Below are positions 9,683 to 15,622 of a stretch of 15,622 bases of DNA, one piece after another. The number at the start of each line of letters is the position of its first letter. Positions within the stretch are counted from its first letter, which is position 1. The position numbers and the translations under genes are program-made. Source of the stretch: Actinomycetes bacterium. Lineage in GTDB: Bacteria; Actinomycetota; Actinomycetes; Actinomycetales; Cellulomonadaceae. Where the stretch lies: assembly GCA_023388235.1 (NCBI GenBank), contig JAEWGQ010000340.1, forward strand, positions 1 to 15,622, given 5' to 3'. The notes under the pieces were generated by a model, which saw nothing but the letters and a program-made list of their open reading frames with translations, did no database searches and was not told where the DNA came from.

Positions 9683-10623
9683 CCGCCACCACCCGGGCGT
9701 CCGGGCCCGTCGCCGCGGGTCCCGCCCGCGCCGGCACGCCCGCCGCTCCCGCACGCACCCGGGTCCGGCGCGCCACCGGACCGCGCGTGAGCCGCCGGCT
9801 CGGCCGCGTGCTCCTCGGCGCCGTCGCCGTCCTGGTCGCCCTGCTCTGGGCGTTCCCGGTCTACTGGATGGTGCTGTCGGCCCTGACGCCGAACGCGCGG
9901 CTGCGTGCCGCGACGCCGTCCTTCCTGCCCACGAACGCCACGCTCGGCAACTTCCGCGCGGTGCTCGAGGGCGACTCGTTCGCCTCCGCGCTGCGCATGA
10001 GCCTCGCGATCACGGGGACCACCGTCGTCGCGGTGCTCGTGTTCGCGTTCCTCGCGGCCCTCGCCATCAGCCGGTTCCGGTTCCGCGGGCGGCTGACGTT
10101 CGTCATCGCCGTGCTGTTCGTGCAGATGCTGCCCGCCGAGGGCCTGTTCATCGCGCAGTACAAGATGCTGTCGTCCGCGAACCTGCTGAACAGCGTGCTC
10201 GGGGTGTCGGTGCTGTACACCGCCGCCGTGGTGCCGTTCACGATCTGGATGCTCCGGGGCTTCGTCGCCGGCGTGCCGATCGAGCTCGAGGAGGCCGCCA
10301 TGGTGGACGGCCTGTCCCGCACCAAGGCGTTCCTGCGGATCACGTTCCCGCTGCTGGCCCCCGGTCTCGTCGCCTCCGGCGTGTACGCGTTCCTGCAGGC
10401 GTGGAACGAGTTCACGATCGCGCTCGTCGCCCTGCCCGCCGAGTCGGCGCGCACCCTGCCCCTGTGGCTGCGGTCGTTCCTCGCCGCCAGCGCCAACCGC
10501 GGCGTCGACTGGGGCGAGGTGATGGCCGCCTCCACCCTGATCGCGGTGCCGGTGATCATCTTCTTCCTCATCGTGCAGGGCAGGATGACGTCGGGACTCG
10601 TGTCCGGAGCGGTGAAGGGCTGA
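9679..10623 (+). CDS. Sugar ABC transporter permease, MalG-type (CUT1)
   Basis: This 314-residue membrane protein has a long Ala/Pro/Arg-rich cytoplasmic N-terminus (about 1-42), then six predicted helices beginning at LGAVAVLVALLWAFPVYWMV. The EAA loop reads ELEEAAMVDGLSRTKAFLRI, followed by FPLLAPGLVASGVYAFLQAW and NEFTIALVAL, a typical MalG-family ending. It forms the heterodimeric channel with the preceding permease, whose stop codon overlaps its ATG in ATGA. GGAG at 9670-9673, inside the upstream gene, serves as the ribosome site. The kinase gene starts 1 base after its stop, which indicates a single operon. MalF/MalG-type pairs without an adjacent ATPase are usual in actinobacteria. The substrate is assigned only through context. 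Confidence 0.93.
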   Translation: MTATTRASGPVAAGPARAGTPAAPARTRVRRATGPRVSRRLGRVLLGAVAVLVALLWAFPVYWMVLSALTPNARLRAATPSFLPTNATLGNFRAVLEGDSFASALRMSLAITGTTVVAVLVFAFLAALAISRFRFRGRLTFVIAVLFVQMLPAEGLFIAQYKMLSSANLLNSVLGVSVLYTAAVVPFTIWMLRGFVAGVPIELEEAAMVDGLSRTKAFLRITFPLLAPGLVASGVYAFLQAWNEFTIALVALPAESARTLPLWLRSFLAASANRGVDWGEVMAASTLIAVPVIIFFLIVQGRMTSGLVSGAVKG

Positions 10624-10624
10624 C

Positions 10625-11599
10625 GTGGACGACGTGATGACGGTCCCGGTGGCGGGCACCCCCGCCACCGGGCCGGAGACGGGCTGGTCGGTCGGCCTCG
10701 ACGTGGGCGGGACCAAGACGCTGGGGGTGCTCGTCGCCCCCGACGGCACCGCGGGGCCGGGGCTGCGCCTCGAGTCGCAGCGCGGTTCGCTCGCGGTCGC
10801 GGCGACCGCCGCGCAGGCCGTGACCCGGCTGCTGGACGACGCCGGGCTGGTGCCGGGCGACCTCGTCGGCGTCGGCATCGGGCTGCCCGGCATCGTCGAC
10901 CCCGACGCCGGGCGGGTCGAGCACGCCGTGAACCTCGGCATCCAGGGCGCGTTCCCGCTCGCCGACCGCGTGTCCGCCGCGCTCGGCGGCGTGCACGTCC
11001 GGCTGGAGAACGACCTCAACGTCGCGGCCCTCGGCGCCGCGCACCTGCTGACCGACGACGCCCCGGACCTCGCGTTCCTCGCGCTCGGCACCGGGCTGGC
11101 CGCCGGCCTGGTGCTCGACGGCCGGCTGCGGCGCGGCACCAGCGGCGTCGCGGGGGAGATCGGGCACCTCGTGCACATCCCCGGCGGGCTGCCCTGCCCG
11201 TGCGGCCAGCGCGGCTGCCTCGAGCAGTACGCTTCCGGCAGTGCGCTGGGCGCCGCCTGGCCGTCGCCGGACGACCGCCCCGCACCCGTCGCGCTGTTCG
11301 ACGCAGCCGCCGCGGGGGAGGTCGCGGCGCTCGCCGTGCGCCACCGGTTCGCGGAGGCCGTGGCGGCCGCCGTGCGGGTGCTGCTGCTGACCACCGACGT
11401 GGCGCACGTGGTCATCGGCGGCGGGGTGAGCGAGCTCGGCGACCCGCTGCTCGACGTGGTCCGCGCCGAGCTGGACCGGCAGGCCCGGGACTCCGCGTTC
11501 CTGGCCGCGATGCACATGGCGGAGCGGGTCACCCTCGCCCCGCGCGGAGTGCCCGTGGGCGCCGTCGGCGCCGCACTGGTCGGACGGAAGGAGTCCTGA
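10625..11599 (+). CDS. ROK-family sugar kinase (GlcNAc kinase or glucokinase-like)
   Basis: This 324-residue cytoplasmic kinase is expected to phosphorylate an imported hexose or amino sugar at O6. The ATP phosphate-binding motif is intact: LDVGGTKTLGV (Asp26-Lys31). The catalytic aspartate is Asp130 in LENDLNVAALG. The ROK zinc site is complete, with His181 in GEIGH and Cys191, Cys193 and Cys198 in CPCGQRGCLEQYASG. The acidic residue after that motif (Glu200 in GCLEQ) is the one ROK kinases use to bind the sugar. Unlike the ROK regulator at 6073 it has no DNA-binding domain. GTG 10625 is 1 base after the permease stop, with AAGGG at 10615-10619. GTG 10634 and ATG 10637 are alternatives. nagB follows with a 1-base overlap, so N-acetylglucosamine or glucosamine is the likeliest substrate. 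Specificity cannot be read from the motifs alone. Confidence 0.88.
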   Translation: MDDVMTVPVAGTPATGPETGWSVGLDVGGTKTLGVLVAPDGTAGPGLRLESQRGSLAVAATAAQAVTRLLDDAGLVPGDLVGVGIGLPGIVDPDAGRVEHAVNLGIQGAFPLADRVSAALGGVHVRLENDLNVAALGAAHLLTDDAPDLAFLALGTGLAAGLVLDGRLRRGTSGVAGEIGHLVHIPGGLPCPCGQRGCLEQYASGSALGAAWPSPDDRPAPVALFDAAAAGEVAALAVRHRFAEAVAAAVRVLLLTTDVAHVVIGGGVSELGDPLLDVVRAELDRQARDSAFLAAMHMAERVTLAPRGVPVGAVGAALVGRKES

Positions 11600-12393
11600 T
11601 GGAGGTCGTCATCGCACCCGGGGCCGAGCTGGCCCGGCTCGCGGCGGACGCGATCGAGCGGGTGCTGCGCGCCCGCGAGGCGCAGGGGCAGCGCGCGGTG
11701 CTCGGCGTCGCCACCGGGTCGAGCCCGCTCGCCGTCTACGACGAGCTCGCGCGCCGGCACGCCGAGGAGGGGCTCTCCTTCGCCGGGGTGCGCGCCTTCA
11801 TGCTCGACGAGTACGTCGGCCTGCCCGCCGACCACCCCGAGCGGTACCGCAACGTCATCGAGACCGAGTTCGCCTCGCGCGTCGACATCGACCCCGCCGA
11901 CGTCCACGGCCCCGACGGCCTCGCGCAGGACATCCCGGCCGCGTGCGCCGCCTACGAGGACGCCATCGCCGCGTCCGGCGGCGTCGACGTCCAGATCCTC
12001 GGCGTCGGCACCGACGGGCACATCGCGTTCAACGAGCCGGGCTCGTCGCTCGCGTCGCGCACCCGCATCAAGACCCTCACCCGGCAGACCCGCGAGGACA
12101 ACGCGCGGTTCTTCGACGGCGACGTCAGCCGCGTGCCCACCCACTGCCTGACCCAGGGCCTGGCCACGATCATGTCCGCCCGGCACGTCCTGCTGCTCGC
12201 CACCGGCAAGCACAAGGCCGAGGCCGTGCACCAGATCGTCGAGGGCTCGGTCAGCGCCATGTGGCCCGGGACCGTGCTGCAGCACCACCCGCACGCCACC
12301 GTGCTCGTCGACGAGGCCGCCGCCGGGCGCCTGCAGCTCGCGTCCTACTACCGCGAGACGTTCGCCGCGAAGCCGGGCTGGCAGGGCATCTGA
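11599..12393 (+). CDS. nagB: Glucosamine-6-phosphate deaminase
   Basis: NagB converts glucosamine-6-phosphate to fructose-6-phosphate and ammonia in the cytoplasm, the last step of amino-sugar breakdown before glycolysis. The 264-residue length matches the family (about 260-270). Signatures are GVATGSSPLAVYDEL (phosphate loop), FMLDEYVGL with Asp70, and GVGTDGHIAFNEPGS with Asp139, His141 and Glu146. These correspond to the E. coli catalytic residues Asp72, Asp141, His143 and Glu148. The central RFFDGDVSRVPTHCLTQGL and LLATGKHKAEAVHQIVEGSV are also typical. ATG 11599 shares one base with the kinase stop (TGATG), with GAAGGAG at 11587-11593. The stop overlaps the next ATG in the same way. nagA, the deacetylase needed to make the substrate from GlcNAc-6-P, is not in the window. 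Confidence 0.96.
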   Translation: MEVVIAPGAELARLAADAIERVLRAREAQGQRAVLGVATGSSPLAVYDELARRHAEEGLSFAGVRAFMLDEYVGLPADHPERYRNVIETEFASRVDIDPADVHGPDGLAQDIPAACAAYEDAIAASGGVDVQILGVGTDGHIAFNEPGSSLASRTRIKTLTRQTREDNARFFDGDVSRVPTHCLTQGLATIMSARHVLLLATGKHKAEAVHQIVEGSVSAMWPGTVLQHHPHATVLVDEAAAGRLQLASYYRETFAAKPGWQGI

Positions 12394-12743
12394 TGCCCGG
12401 GCACCGGATCTTCGGCACGCCGTTCGGGGACATCTACCCGCTCTACGTCGCGAAGGCGGAGCGCAAGGGACGGACCCGCGCCGAGGTGGACACGGTGCTC
12501 ACGTGGCTGACCGGCTACGACGAGGCGGGCCTCGCCGAGGCCGTCGCGGACGGCCGGGACCTCGAGACGTTCTTCGCGTCGGCCCCCGCCGTGAACCCGG
12601 ACGCCGCGCTCATCACGGGCGTGGTGTGCGGGGTGCGCGTCGAGCAGATCGAGGACCCGCTCATGCAGCGGATCCGGTGGATGGACAAGCTGGTCGACGA
12701 GCTGGCCCGCGGCAAGCGCCTGGCGTCCGTCCTGCGCAGCTGA
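12393..12743 (+). CDS. DUF2200 family protein
   Basis: This 116-residue cytoplasmic protein of unknown function is recognisable as DUF2200. The conserved run begins FGTPFGDIYPLYVAKAERKG and includes WLTGYDE, AVNPDAALITGVVCGVRVE, QIEDPLMQRIRWMDKLVDEL and a C-terminal RGKR. There is no signal peptide, no membrane segment and no obvious catalytic motif. The length is that of the family. The start is ATG 12393, which shares one base with the nagB stop (TGATG). AGGGC at 12383-12387 is a weak ribosome site, so translation probably relies on coupling to nagB. It is the last gene of the amino-sugar operon and a GC-rich hairpin follows. Known DUF2200 members are scattered across bacteria with no agreed function. 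The operon position hints at amino-sugar metabolism but does not prove it. Confidence 0.87.
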   Translation: MPGHRIFGTPFGDIYPLYVAKAERKGRTRAEVDTVLTWLTGYDEAGLAEAVADGRDLETFFASAPAVNPDAALITGVVCGVRVEQIEDPLMQRIRWMDKLVDELARGKRLASVLRS

Positions 12744-12748
12744 CCCGA

Positions 12749-12788
12749 CCCCGGGGCCCCGCGCCGGCTCGCGGCCGGGGCCCGGGGG
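12749..12788 (+). terminator. GC-rich hairpin ending the amino-sugar operon
   Basis: The left arm CCCCGGGGCCCCG (12750-12762) pairs with CGGCCGGGGCCCGGGGG to its right with a bulge, leaving a loop around CGCCGGCTCG. The hairpin starts a few bases after the DUF2200 stop and ends just before the DUF3039 ribosome site. No T-run follows. It is a likely terminator, but the exact pairing is ambiguous in such sequence. Confidence 0.55.
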
Positions 12789-12808
12789 TGTCGGAGGGGG
12801 GACGTACG

Positions 12809-13201
12809 ATGGTCGGCATGAGTGAGCCGTTGCCTCCGAACGCCGAACCGGACCGCCTGTCGGAGCCCGGCGGCGGCGGGGCGACCGGGCTGCTCGAGCG
12901 CGTCGAGGAGCAGCAGGCGGTCGAGCCGGGCGACCACGAGCGCTTCGCGCACTACGTGCGCAAGGAGAAGATCATGGAGTCGGCGCTGTCCGGCAAGCCC
13001 GTGGTCGCGCTCTGCGGGAAGGTGTGGGTGCCCGGCCGGGACCCGAACAAGTTCCCCGTCTGCCCCGTGTGCAAGGAGATCTACGAGGGCCTCCGCGAGC
13101 CGCAGGACGGCGGCGACGGCGACTCCGGGGGCGGCGGCGGGGGACGCCGCTGGGGCTTCGGCCGCGGCAAGGGCTCGGGCGACTCCACCGGCGGACAGTG
13201 A
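12809..13201 (+). CDS. DUF3039 family protein
   Basis: This 130-residue protein is recognisable as DUF3039, an actinobacterial family of unknown function. The conserved block is GDHERFAHYVRKEKIMESAL followed by SGKPVVALCGKVWVPGRDP and NKFPVCPVCKEIYEGL (about residues 46-101). The Cys in ALCGK plus CPVC in the last segment could bind a metal, possibly with one of the two His in HERFAHY. That is inference. The N-terminus is acidic and unstructured. The C-terminus is Gly/Asp-rich and ends with a basic RRWGFGRGKG patch, suggesting nucleic-acid or protein contacts. I chose ATG 12809 because GGAGGGGG at 12793-12800 is 8 bases before it. ATG 12818 is possible but too far from that site. Its stop overlaps the helicase start (GTGA at 13198-13201). 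I recall this gene order being common in actinobacteria, which suggests a joint function. Confidence 0.88.
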   Translation: MVGMSEPLPPNAEPDRLSEPGGGGATGLLERVEEQQAVEPGDHERFAHYVRKEKIMESALSGKPVVALCGKVWVPGRDPNKFPVCPVCKEIYEGLREPQDGGDGDSGGGGGGRRWGFGRGKGSGDSTGGQ

Positions 13202-15003
13202 CCGCCGCGGACCGCCCGTCGTCCGCACCCGCCTCGCACGCCTCCACGTCGGCTGCCTCGAACCTGCCGCCGGCGTTCCCGGGGCGTGCGCCGTGGGGGA
13301 CGGCGGGGAAGCTGCGTGCCTGGCAGGCGGCGGCCCTCGAGCAGTACCTGCGGACGGCTCCGCGGGACTTCCTCGCGGTCGCGACGCCGGGTGCCGGCAA
13401 GACGACGTTCGCGCTGCGGATCGCCACCGAGCTGCTGCAGGCCGGCGTCGTGCGCCGCGTGACCGTGGTGGCGCCGACGGAGCACCTCAAGCACCAGTGG
13501 GCCGACGCCGCCGCGCGCGTGGGCATCAAGCTGGACCCGAACTTCCGGAACTCCCAGGGCCGGCACGGCCACGGGTTCGACGGCGTGGCGCTGACGTACG
13601 CCGGCGTCGCCGCGAAGCCCGCGCTGCACGCCGCCCGCACGACCGCCGCGCCGACGCTCGTGATCCTCGACGAGGTGCACCACGGTGGCGACGCGCTGTC
13701 GTGGGGCGAGGCGGTCCGCGAGGCGTTCGAGGGGGCCACCCGGCGCCTGTCGCTGACCGGGACGCCGTTCCGGTCCGACACCGCCGCGATCCCGTTCGTC
13801 GAGTACGAGCGCGGGCCCGACGGCATCCGGCGCAGCAGGGCCGACTACACGTACGGGTACGCGGAGGCGCTGCGCGACCACGTGGTGCGGCCGGTGCTGT
13901 TCCTCACGTACTCGGGCTCGATGCGCTGGCGGACGAAGGCCGGTGACGAGATCAGCGCCCGCCTGGGCGAGCCGCTGACCAAGGACATGACCGCGCAGGC
14001 CTGGCGGACCGCGCTCAACCCCGAGGGCGAGTGGATCCCGTCGGTGCTCGCGGCCGCCGACCGCCGGCTGACGGAGGTGCGCCGCTCGGTGCCGGACGCC
14101 GGCGCCATGGTGATCGCGACCGACCAGACGGACGCCCGCGCCTACGCCGGGCACCTCGCGCGGCTCACCGGCCGGTCCCCGACCGTCGTGCTGTCCGACG
14201 ACGACGGCGCGAGCGCCCGGATCGACGAGTTCTCGGCGTCCGACGACCGCTGGCTCGTCGCGGTCCGCATGGTGTCCGAGGGCGTCGACGTGCCCCGCCT
14301 CGCCGTCGGCGTGTACGCCACGAGCGCCGCGACGCCGCTGTTCTTCGCGCAGGCCATCGGCCGGTTCGTGCGGGCCCGCAAGCGCGGCGAGACCGCGTCG
14401 GTGTTCCTGCCGAGCGTCGCGCCCCTGCTCGCCCTGGCGAACGCCCTGGAGGTCGAGCGGGACCACGCGCTCGACCGCCCGCTGACCGCGGAGGAGCAGG
14501 GCGACGGGTACAACCCCGAGGACGCGCTGGTCGCGGACGCGAACCGCTCGGAGAAGGCCTCGGACGCCCTGCAGGGCACGTTCGAGGCGCTGGAGGCGCA
14601 GGCGTCGTTCGACCGGGTGCTGTTCGACGGCGGCGAGTTCGGCACCGGCGCGGAGGTCGGCTCCGAGGAGGAGCTCGACTTCCTCGGCCTGCCGGGCCTG
14701 CTGGACGCCGACCAGGTGACGACCCTGCTGCGGCAGCGGCAGGCCAGCCAGCTCAACGGCCGCAAGGGCAAGGGGCAGCCCGCCGCCGACCGGGACGAGA
14801 TGGACCACCGCCGGCAGGCCGAGCTGCGCAAGGAGCTCTCGCAGCTCGTCGGGGCGTGGTCGCGGCGCAGCGGGCAGCCGCACGGCGCGGTGCACGCGGA
14901 GCTGCGGCGGCGGTGCGGCGGCCCGGAGGTGCCGCTCGCGGACCCGGCCCAGCTCGAGGCCCGGGTCGCGATGCTGCGCGGCTGGTTCGTCGGAAAGCGC
15001 TGA
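13198..15003 (+). CDS. Superfamily 2 DEAD/DEAH-box helicase
   Basis: This 601-residue ATP-dependent nucleic-acid translocase or helicase has two RecA-like domains. Motifs appear in order. There is a Gln-containing segment KLRAWQAAALEQYL (Gln43). Walker A follows as ATPGAGKTTF (Lys68), then TVVAPTEHLKHQW (motif Ia) and Walker B/motif II as VILDEVHHGGD (Asp158-His161). Motif III is SLTGTPFRSD, motif V is MVSEGVDVPRLAVG, and motif VI is QAIGRFVRARKRGE (Gln385, Arg389, Arg392). This resembles the XPB/type I restriction HsdR-like SF2 branch rather than RNA DEAD-box proteins. The last 130 residues hold a basic, helical tail ending with SQLVGAWSRRSGQPHGAVHAEL-type sequence that I do not recognise. 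GTG 13198 is chosen because it forms GTGA with the DUF3039 stop. Earlier in-frame codons lie inside DUF3039. Substrate and pathway are unknown. Confidence 0.88.
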   Translation: MTAADRPSSAPASHASTSAASNLPPAFPGRAPWGTAGKLRAWQAAALEQYLRTAPRDFLAVATPGAGKTTFALRIATELLQAGVVRRVTVVAPTEHLKHQWADAAARVGIKLDPNFRNSQGRHGHGFDGVALTYAGVAAKPALHAARTTAAPTLVILDEVHHGGDALSWGEAVREAFEGATRRLSLTGTPFRSDTAAIPFVEYERGPDGIRRSRADYTYGYAEALRDHVVRPVLFLTYSGSMRWRTKAGDEISARLGEPLTKDMTAQAWRTALNPEGEWIPSVLAAADRRLTEVRRSVPDAGAMVIATDQTDARAYAGHLARLTGRSPTVVLSDDDGASARIDEFSASDDRWLVAVRMVSEGVDVPRLAVGVYATSAATPLFFAQAIGRFVRARKRGETASVFLPSVAPLLALANALEVERDHALDRPLTAEEQGDGYNPEDALVADANRSEKASDALQGTFEALEAQASFDRVLFDGGEFGTGAEVGSEEELDFLGLPGLLDADQVTTLLRQRQASQLNGRKGKGQPAADRDEMDHRRQAELRKELSQLVGAWSRRSGQPHGAVHAELRRRCGGPEVPLADPAQLEARVAMLRGWFVGKR

Positions 15004-15174
15004 CCGCCCGTCTGCGCAGGTCAGCGAGCCGGACTAGCACCGCCGGGGCGTGCCCGCAACAGGAGCGTTCGACGTGCCGACCCGGCGATTCGGTGAGAGC
15101 GTCATCCCCATGAACAGGGAGTTCGCCGGTTCCGGCCGGCGGACCACGGAGCAGGGGGACGAAAGGAGCGACAC
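15004..15174. other. Intergenic region before the small membrane protein gene
   Basis: This 171-bp gap should hold the helicase 3' end and the promoter of the small membrane protein gene. I see no strong hairpin after the helicase stop and no clear -35/-10 pair. A palindrome-like GAAC-aggga-GTTC lies at 15112-15124. Its 5-base spacer does not fit the actinobacterial SOS box. The ribosome site AAAGGAG at 15162-15168 belongs to the following gene. Confidence 0.5.
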
Positions 15175-15330
15175 ATGCCCGCGTGGCTGATCCTCATCAT
15201 CATCGGTGTGGTCCTGCTGATCCTCGGGGTGGCCGTCGAGGCCGCGAAGTTCCTGCTGTGGATCGGTATCGCCGTCCTGGTCGTGAGCCTGATCCTGGGC
15301 CTCGTCGGCCGCGGACGCTCGCGCGTGTAG
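15175..15330 (+). CDS. Small two-helix hydrophobic membrane protein (51 aa)
   Basis: ATG 15175 opens a 51-codon frame ending with TAG at 15328-15330. It is preceded by an excellent ribosome site, AAAGGAG at 15162-15168, 6 bases from the ATG. The protein has two hydrophobic segments, WLILIIIGVVLLILGVAV (about residues 4-21) and FLLWIGIAVLVVSLILGLVG (about 26-45). They are separated by a short turn EAAK and followed by the basic tail RGRSRV, so it should form an inner-membrane helical hairpin with the C-terminus in the cytoplasm. Proteins like this are common and mostly uncharacterised in actinobacteria. No function can be assigned. A strong hairpin terminator lies 20 bases after the stop. The good ribosome site, the clean hydrophobic pattern and the terminator together make this a real monocistronic gene. 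Confidence 0.85.
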   Translation: MPAWLILIIIGVVLLILGVAVEAAKFLLWIGIAVLVVSLILGLVGRGRSRV

Positions 15331-15350
15331 CCGCGCGGCTGCCGCAGGGA

Positions 15351-15386
15351 ACGGAGCCCGCACCCCGCTCGGGGTGCGGGCTCCGT
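15351..15386 (+). terminator. Hairpin terminator after the small membrane protein gene
   Basis: A perfect 16-bp stem (ACGGAGCCCGCACCCC at 15351-15366 with 15371-15386) has a GCTC loop and begins 20 bases after the TAG. There is no T-run, as with the other hairpins in this window. Confidence 0.85.
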
Positions 15387-15404
15387 CGCGTCCGGGGGCG
15401 TGCG

Positions 15405-15424
15405 GCCGGGCCGGCCGGCCCGGC
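15405..15424. repeat. 20-bp GC palindrome
   Basis: GCCGGGCCGGCCGGCCCGGC is fully self-complementary, with no AT base pair. It lies between the terminator hairpin and the tandem repeat block. The function is unknown. Simple GC slippage is an alternative origin. Confidence 0.6.
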
Positions 15425-15460
15425 GCGTCCGTGCGGCCGGTCGAGCGCGTCCGTCCGCGG

Positions 15461-15559
15461 GTGCGCGAGCGTCCGTCTGGCCGGTGCCCGAGCGTCCGTC
15501 CGGCCGGTGCCCGAGCGTCAGTCCGGCCGGTGCGCGAGCGTCCGTCCGGACCGTGCGCG
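15461..15559. repeat. Tandem 23-bp repeat, 4 copies plus a 7-bp partial
   Basis: Four head-to-tail units lie at 15461-15483, 15484-15506, 15507-15529 and 15530-15552. They differ at only a few positions around the pattern GTGCsCGAGCGTCcGTCcGG followed by CCG or ACC. A fifth copy stops after GTGCGCG (15553-15559), where it runs into the large palindrome. More diverged GTGCGG...GCGTCCGT pieces precede it at about 15401-15460. A 23-bp period is not a multiple of three, so it is unlikely to encode a repeated peptide. There are no spacers between units. Confidence 0.85.
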
Positions 15560-15622
15560 CTGAGTGGAGGGTTCTGCCCGGACACGCCGGCGTGTCCGGG
15601 CAGAACCCTCCACTCAGCGCGC
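15555..15622. repeat. Perfect 68-bp palindrome at the window edge
   Basis: The 34 bases from 15555 to 15588 are exactly the reverse complement of 15589-15622, with no spacer and no mismatch. The arms contain AGTGGAGGGTTCTGCCCGG. The window ends at the last paired base, so the arms may be longer. It could be a bidirectional terminator before a convergent gene outside the window, a dispersed palindromic repeat, or the scar of an inverted duplication. Confidence 0.9.

Noticed and set aside
15112..15124. GAAC-N5-GTTC as a LexA (SOS) box
   Set aside because: The actinobacterial SOS box has a 4-base spacer and flanking symmetry (CGAAC-N4-GTTCG). This one has 5 bases and no symmetric flanks.
15110..15190. 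27-codon upstream frame (starting MNREFAGSG) overlapping the small membrane gene start
   Set aside because: It has no ribosome site before its ATG and nothing in the peptide suggests a regulatory leader.
15461..15559. CRISPR array
   Set aside because: The repeats are directly adjacent with no unique spacers, and no cas genes are present.
15034..15585. Long minus-strand open frame with Arg/Gly/Thr repeats, and a plus-strand frame 15183-15563
   Set aside because: Both run through the terminator hairpin, the 23-bp repeats and the small membrane protein gene. They are open only because of high GC content and have no recognisable protein features.

Overview
This window is chromosomal DNA of a very GC-rich actinobacterium, most likely a member of Cellulomonadaceae or a close relative. 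The support is the near-saturated G/C third codon positions, frequent GTG starts, the DUF3039/helicase pair, a CUT1 sugar transporter lacking its own ATPase, and a membrane pyrophosphatase of the divergent type that I recall being characterised from Cellulomonas fimi. The genus is an inference. I see no sign of a prophage, insertion sequence, CRISPR array, tRNA or rRNA.

Layout. (1) 1-210: the last 69 codons of rsmE (16S rRNA m3U1498 methyltransferase). (2) 365-4138: a divergent proton-pumping membrane pyrophosphatase (hppA) followed 6 bases later by a GT-B-type glycosyltransferase. (3) 4139-4184: a 21-bp perfect-stem hairpin that serves as the shared terminator between the glycosyltransferase and the convergent pgi gene. 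(4) 4190-5872, minus strand: glucose-6-phosphate isomerase. (5) 6073-12743, plus strand: an amino-sugar uptake and catabolism cluster made of a ROK repressor with a likely autoregulatory operator over its own promoter, a lipoprotein sugar-binding protein, two permeases, a ROK sugar kinase, nagB and a DUF2200 protein. From permease 1 to DUF2200 the genes overlap or nearly touch. (6) 12809-15003: DUF3039 protein and an SF2 helicase, coupled by a GTGA overlap. (7) 15175-15330: a 51-residue two-helix membrane protein. (8) 15331-15622: non-coding DNA with a strong hairpin, a 20-bp GC palindrome, four tandem 23-bp repeats and a perfect 68-bp palindrome running to the window edge.

How the genes fit together. 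The transporter brings in an oligo- or monosaccharide, plausibly GlcNAc or chitobiose. The ROK kinase phosphorylates the sugar. NagB converts glucosamine-6-P to fructose-6-P and ammonia, and the divergently transcribed Pgi interconverts fructose-6-P and glucose-6-P. The deacetylase NagA and the transporter ATPase are absent and must be encoded elsewhere. The least explained parts are the DUF3039-helicase pair, the DUF2200 gene in the nag operon, the lipoprotein-like N-terminus of the pyrophosphatase, and the repeat/palindrome block at the right edge.
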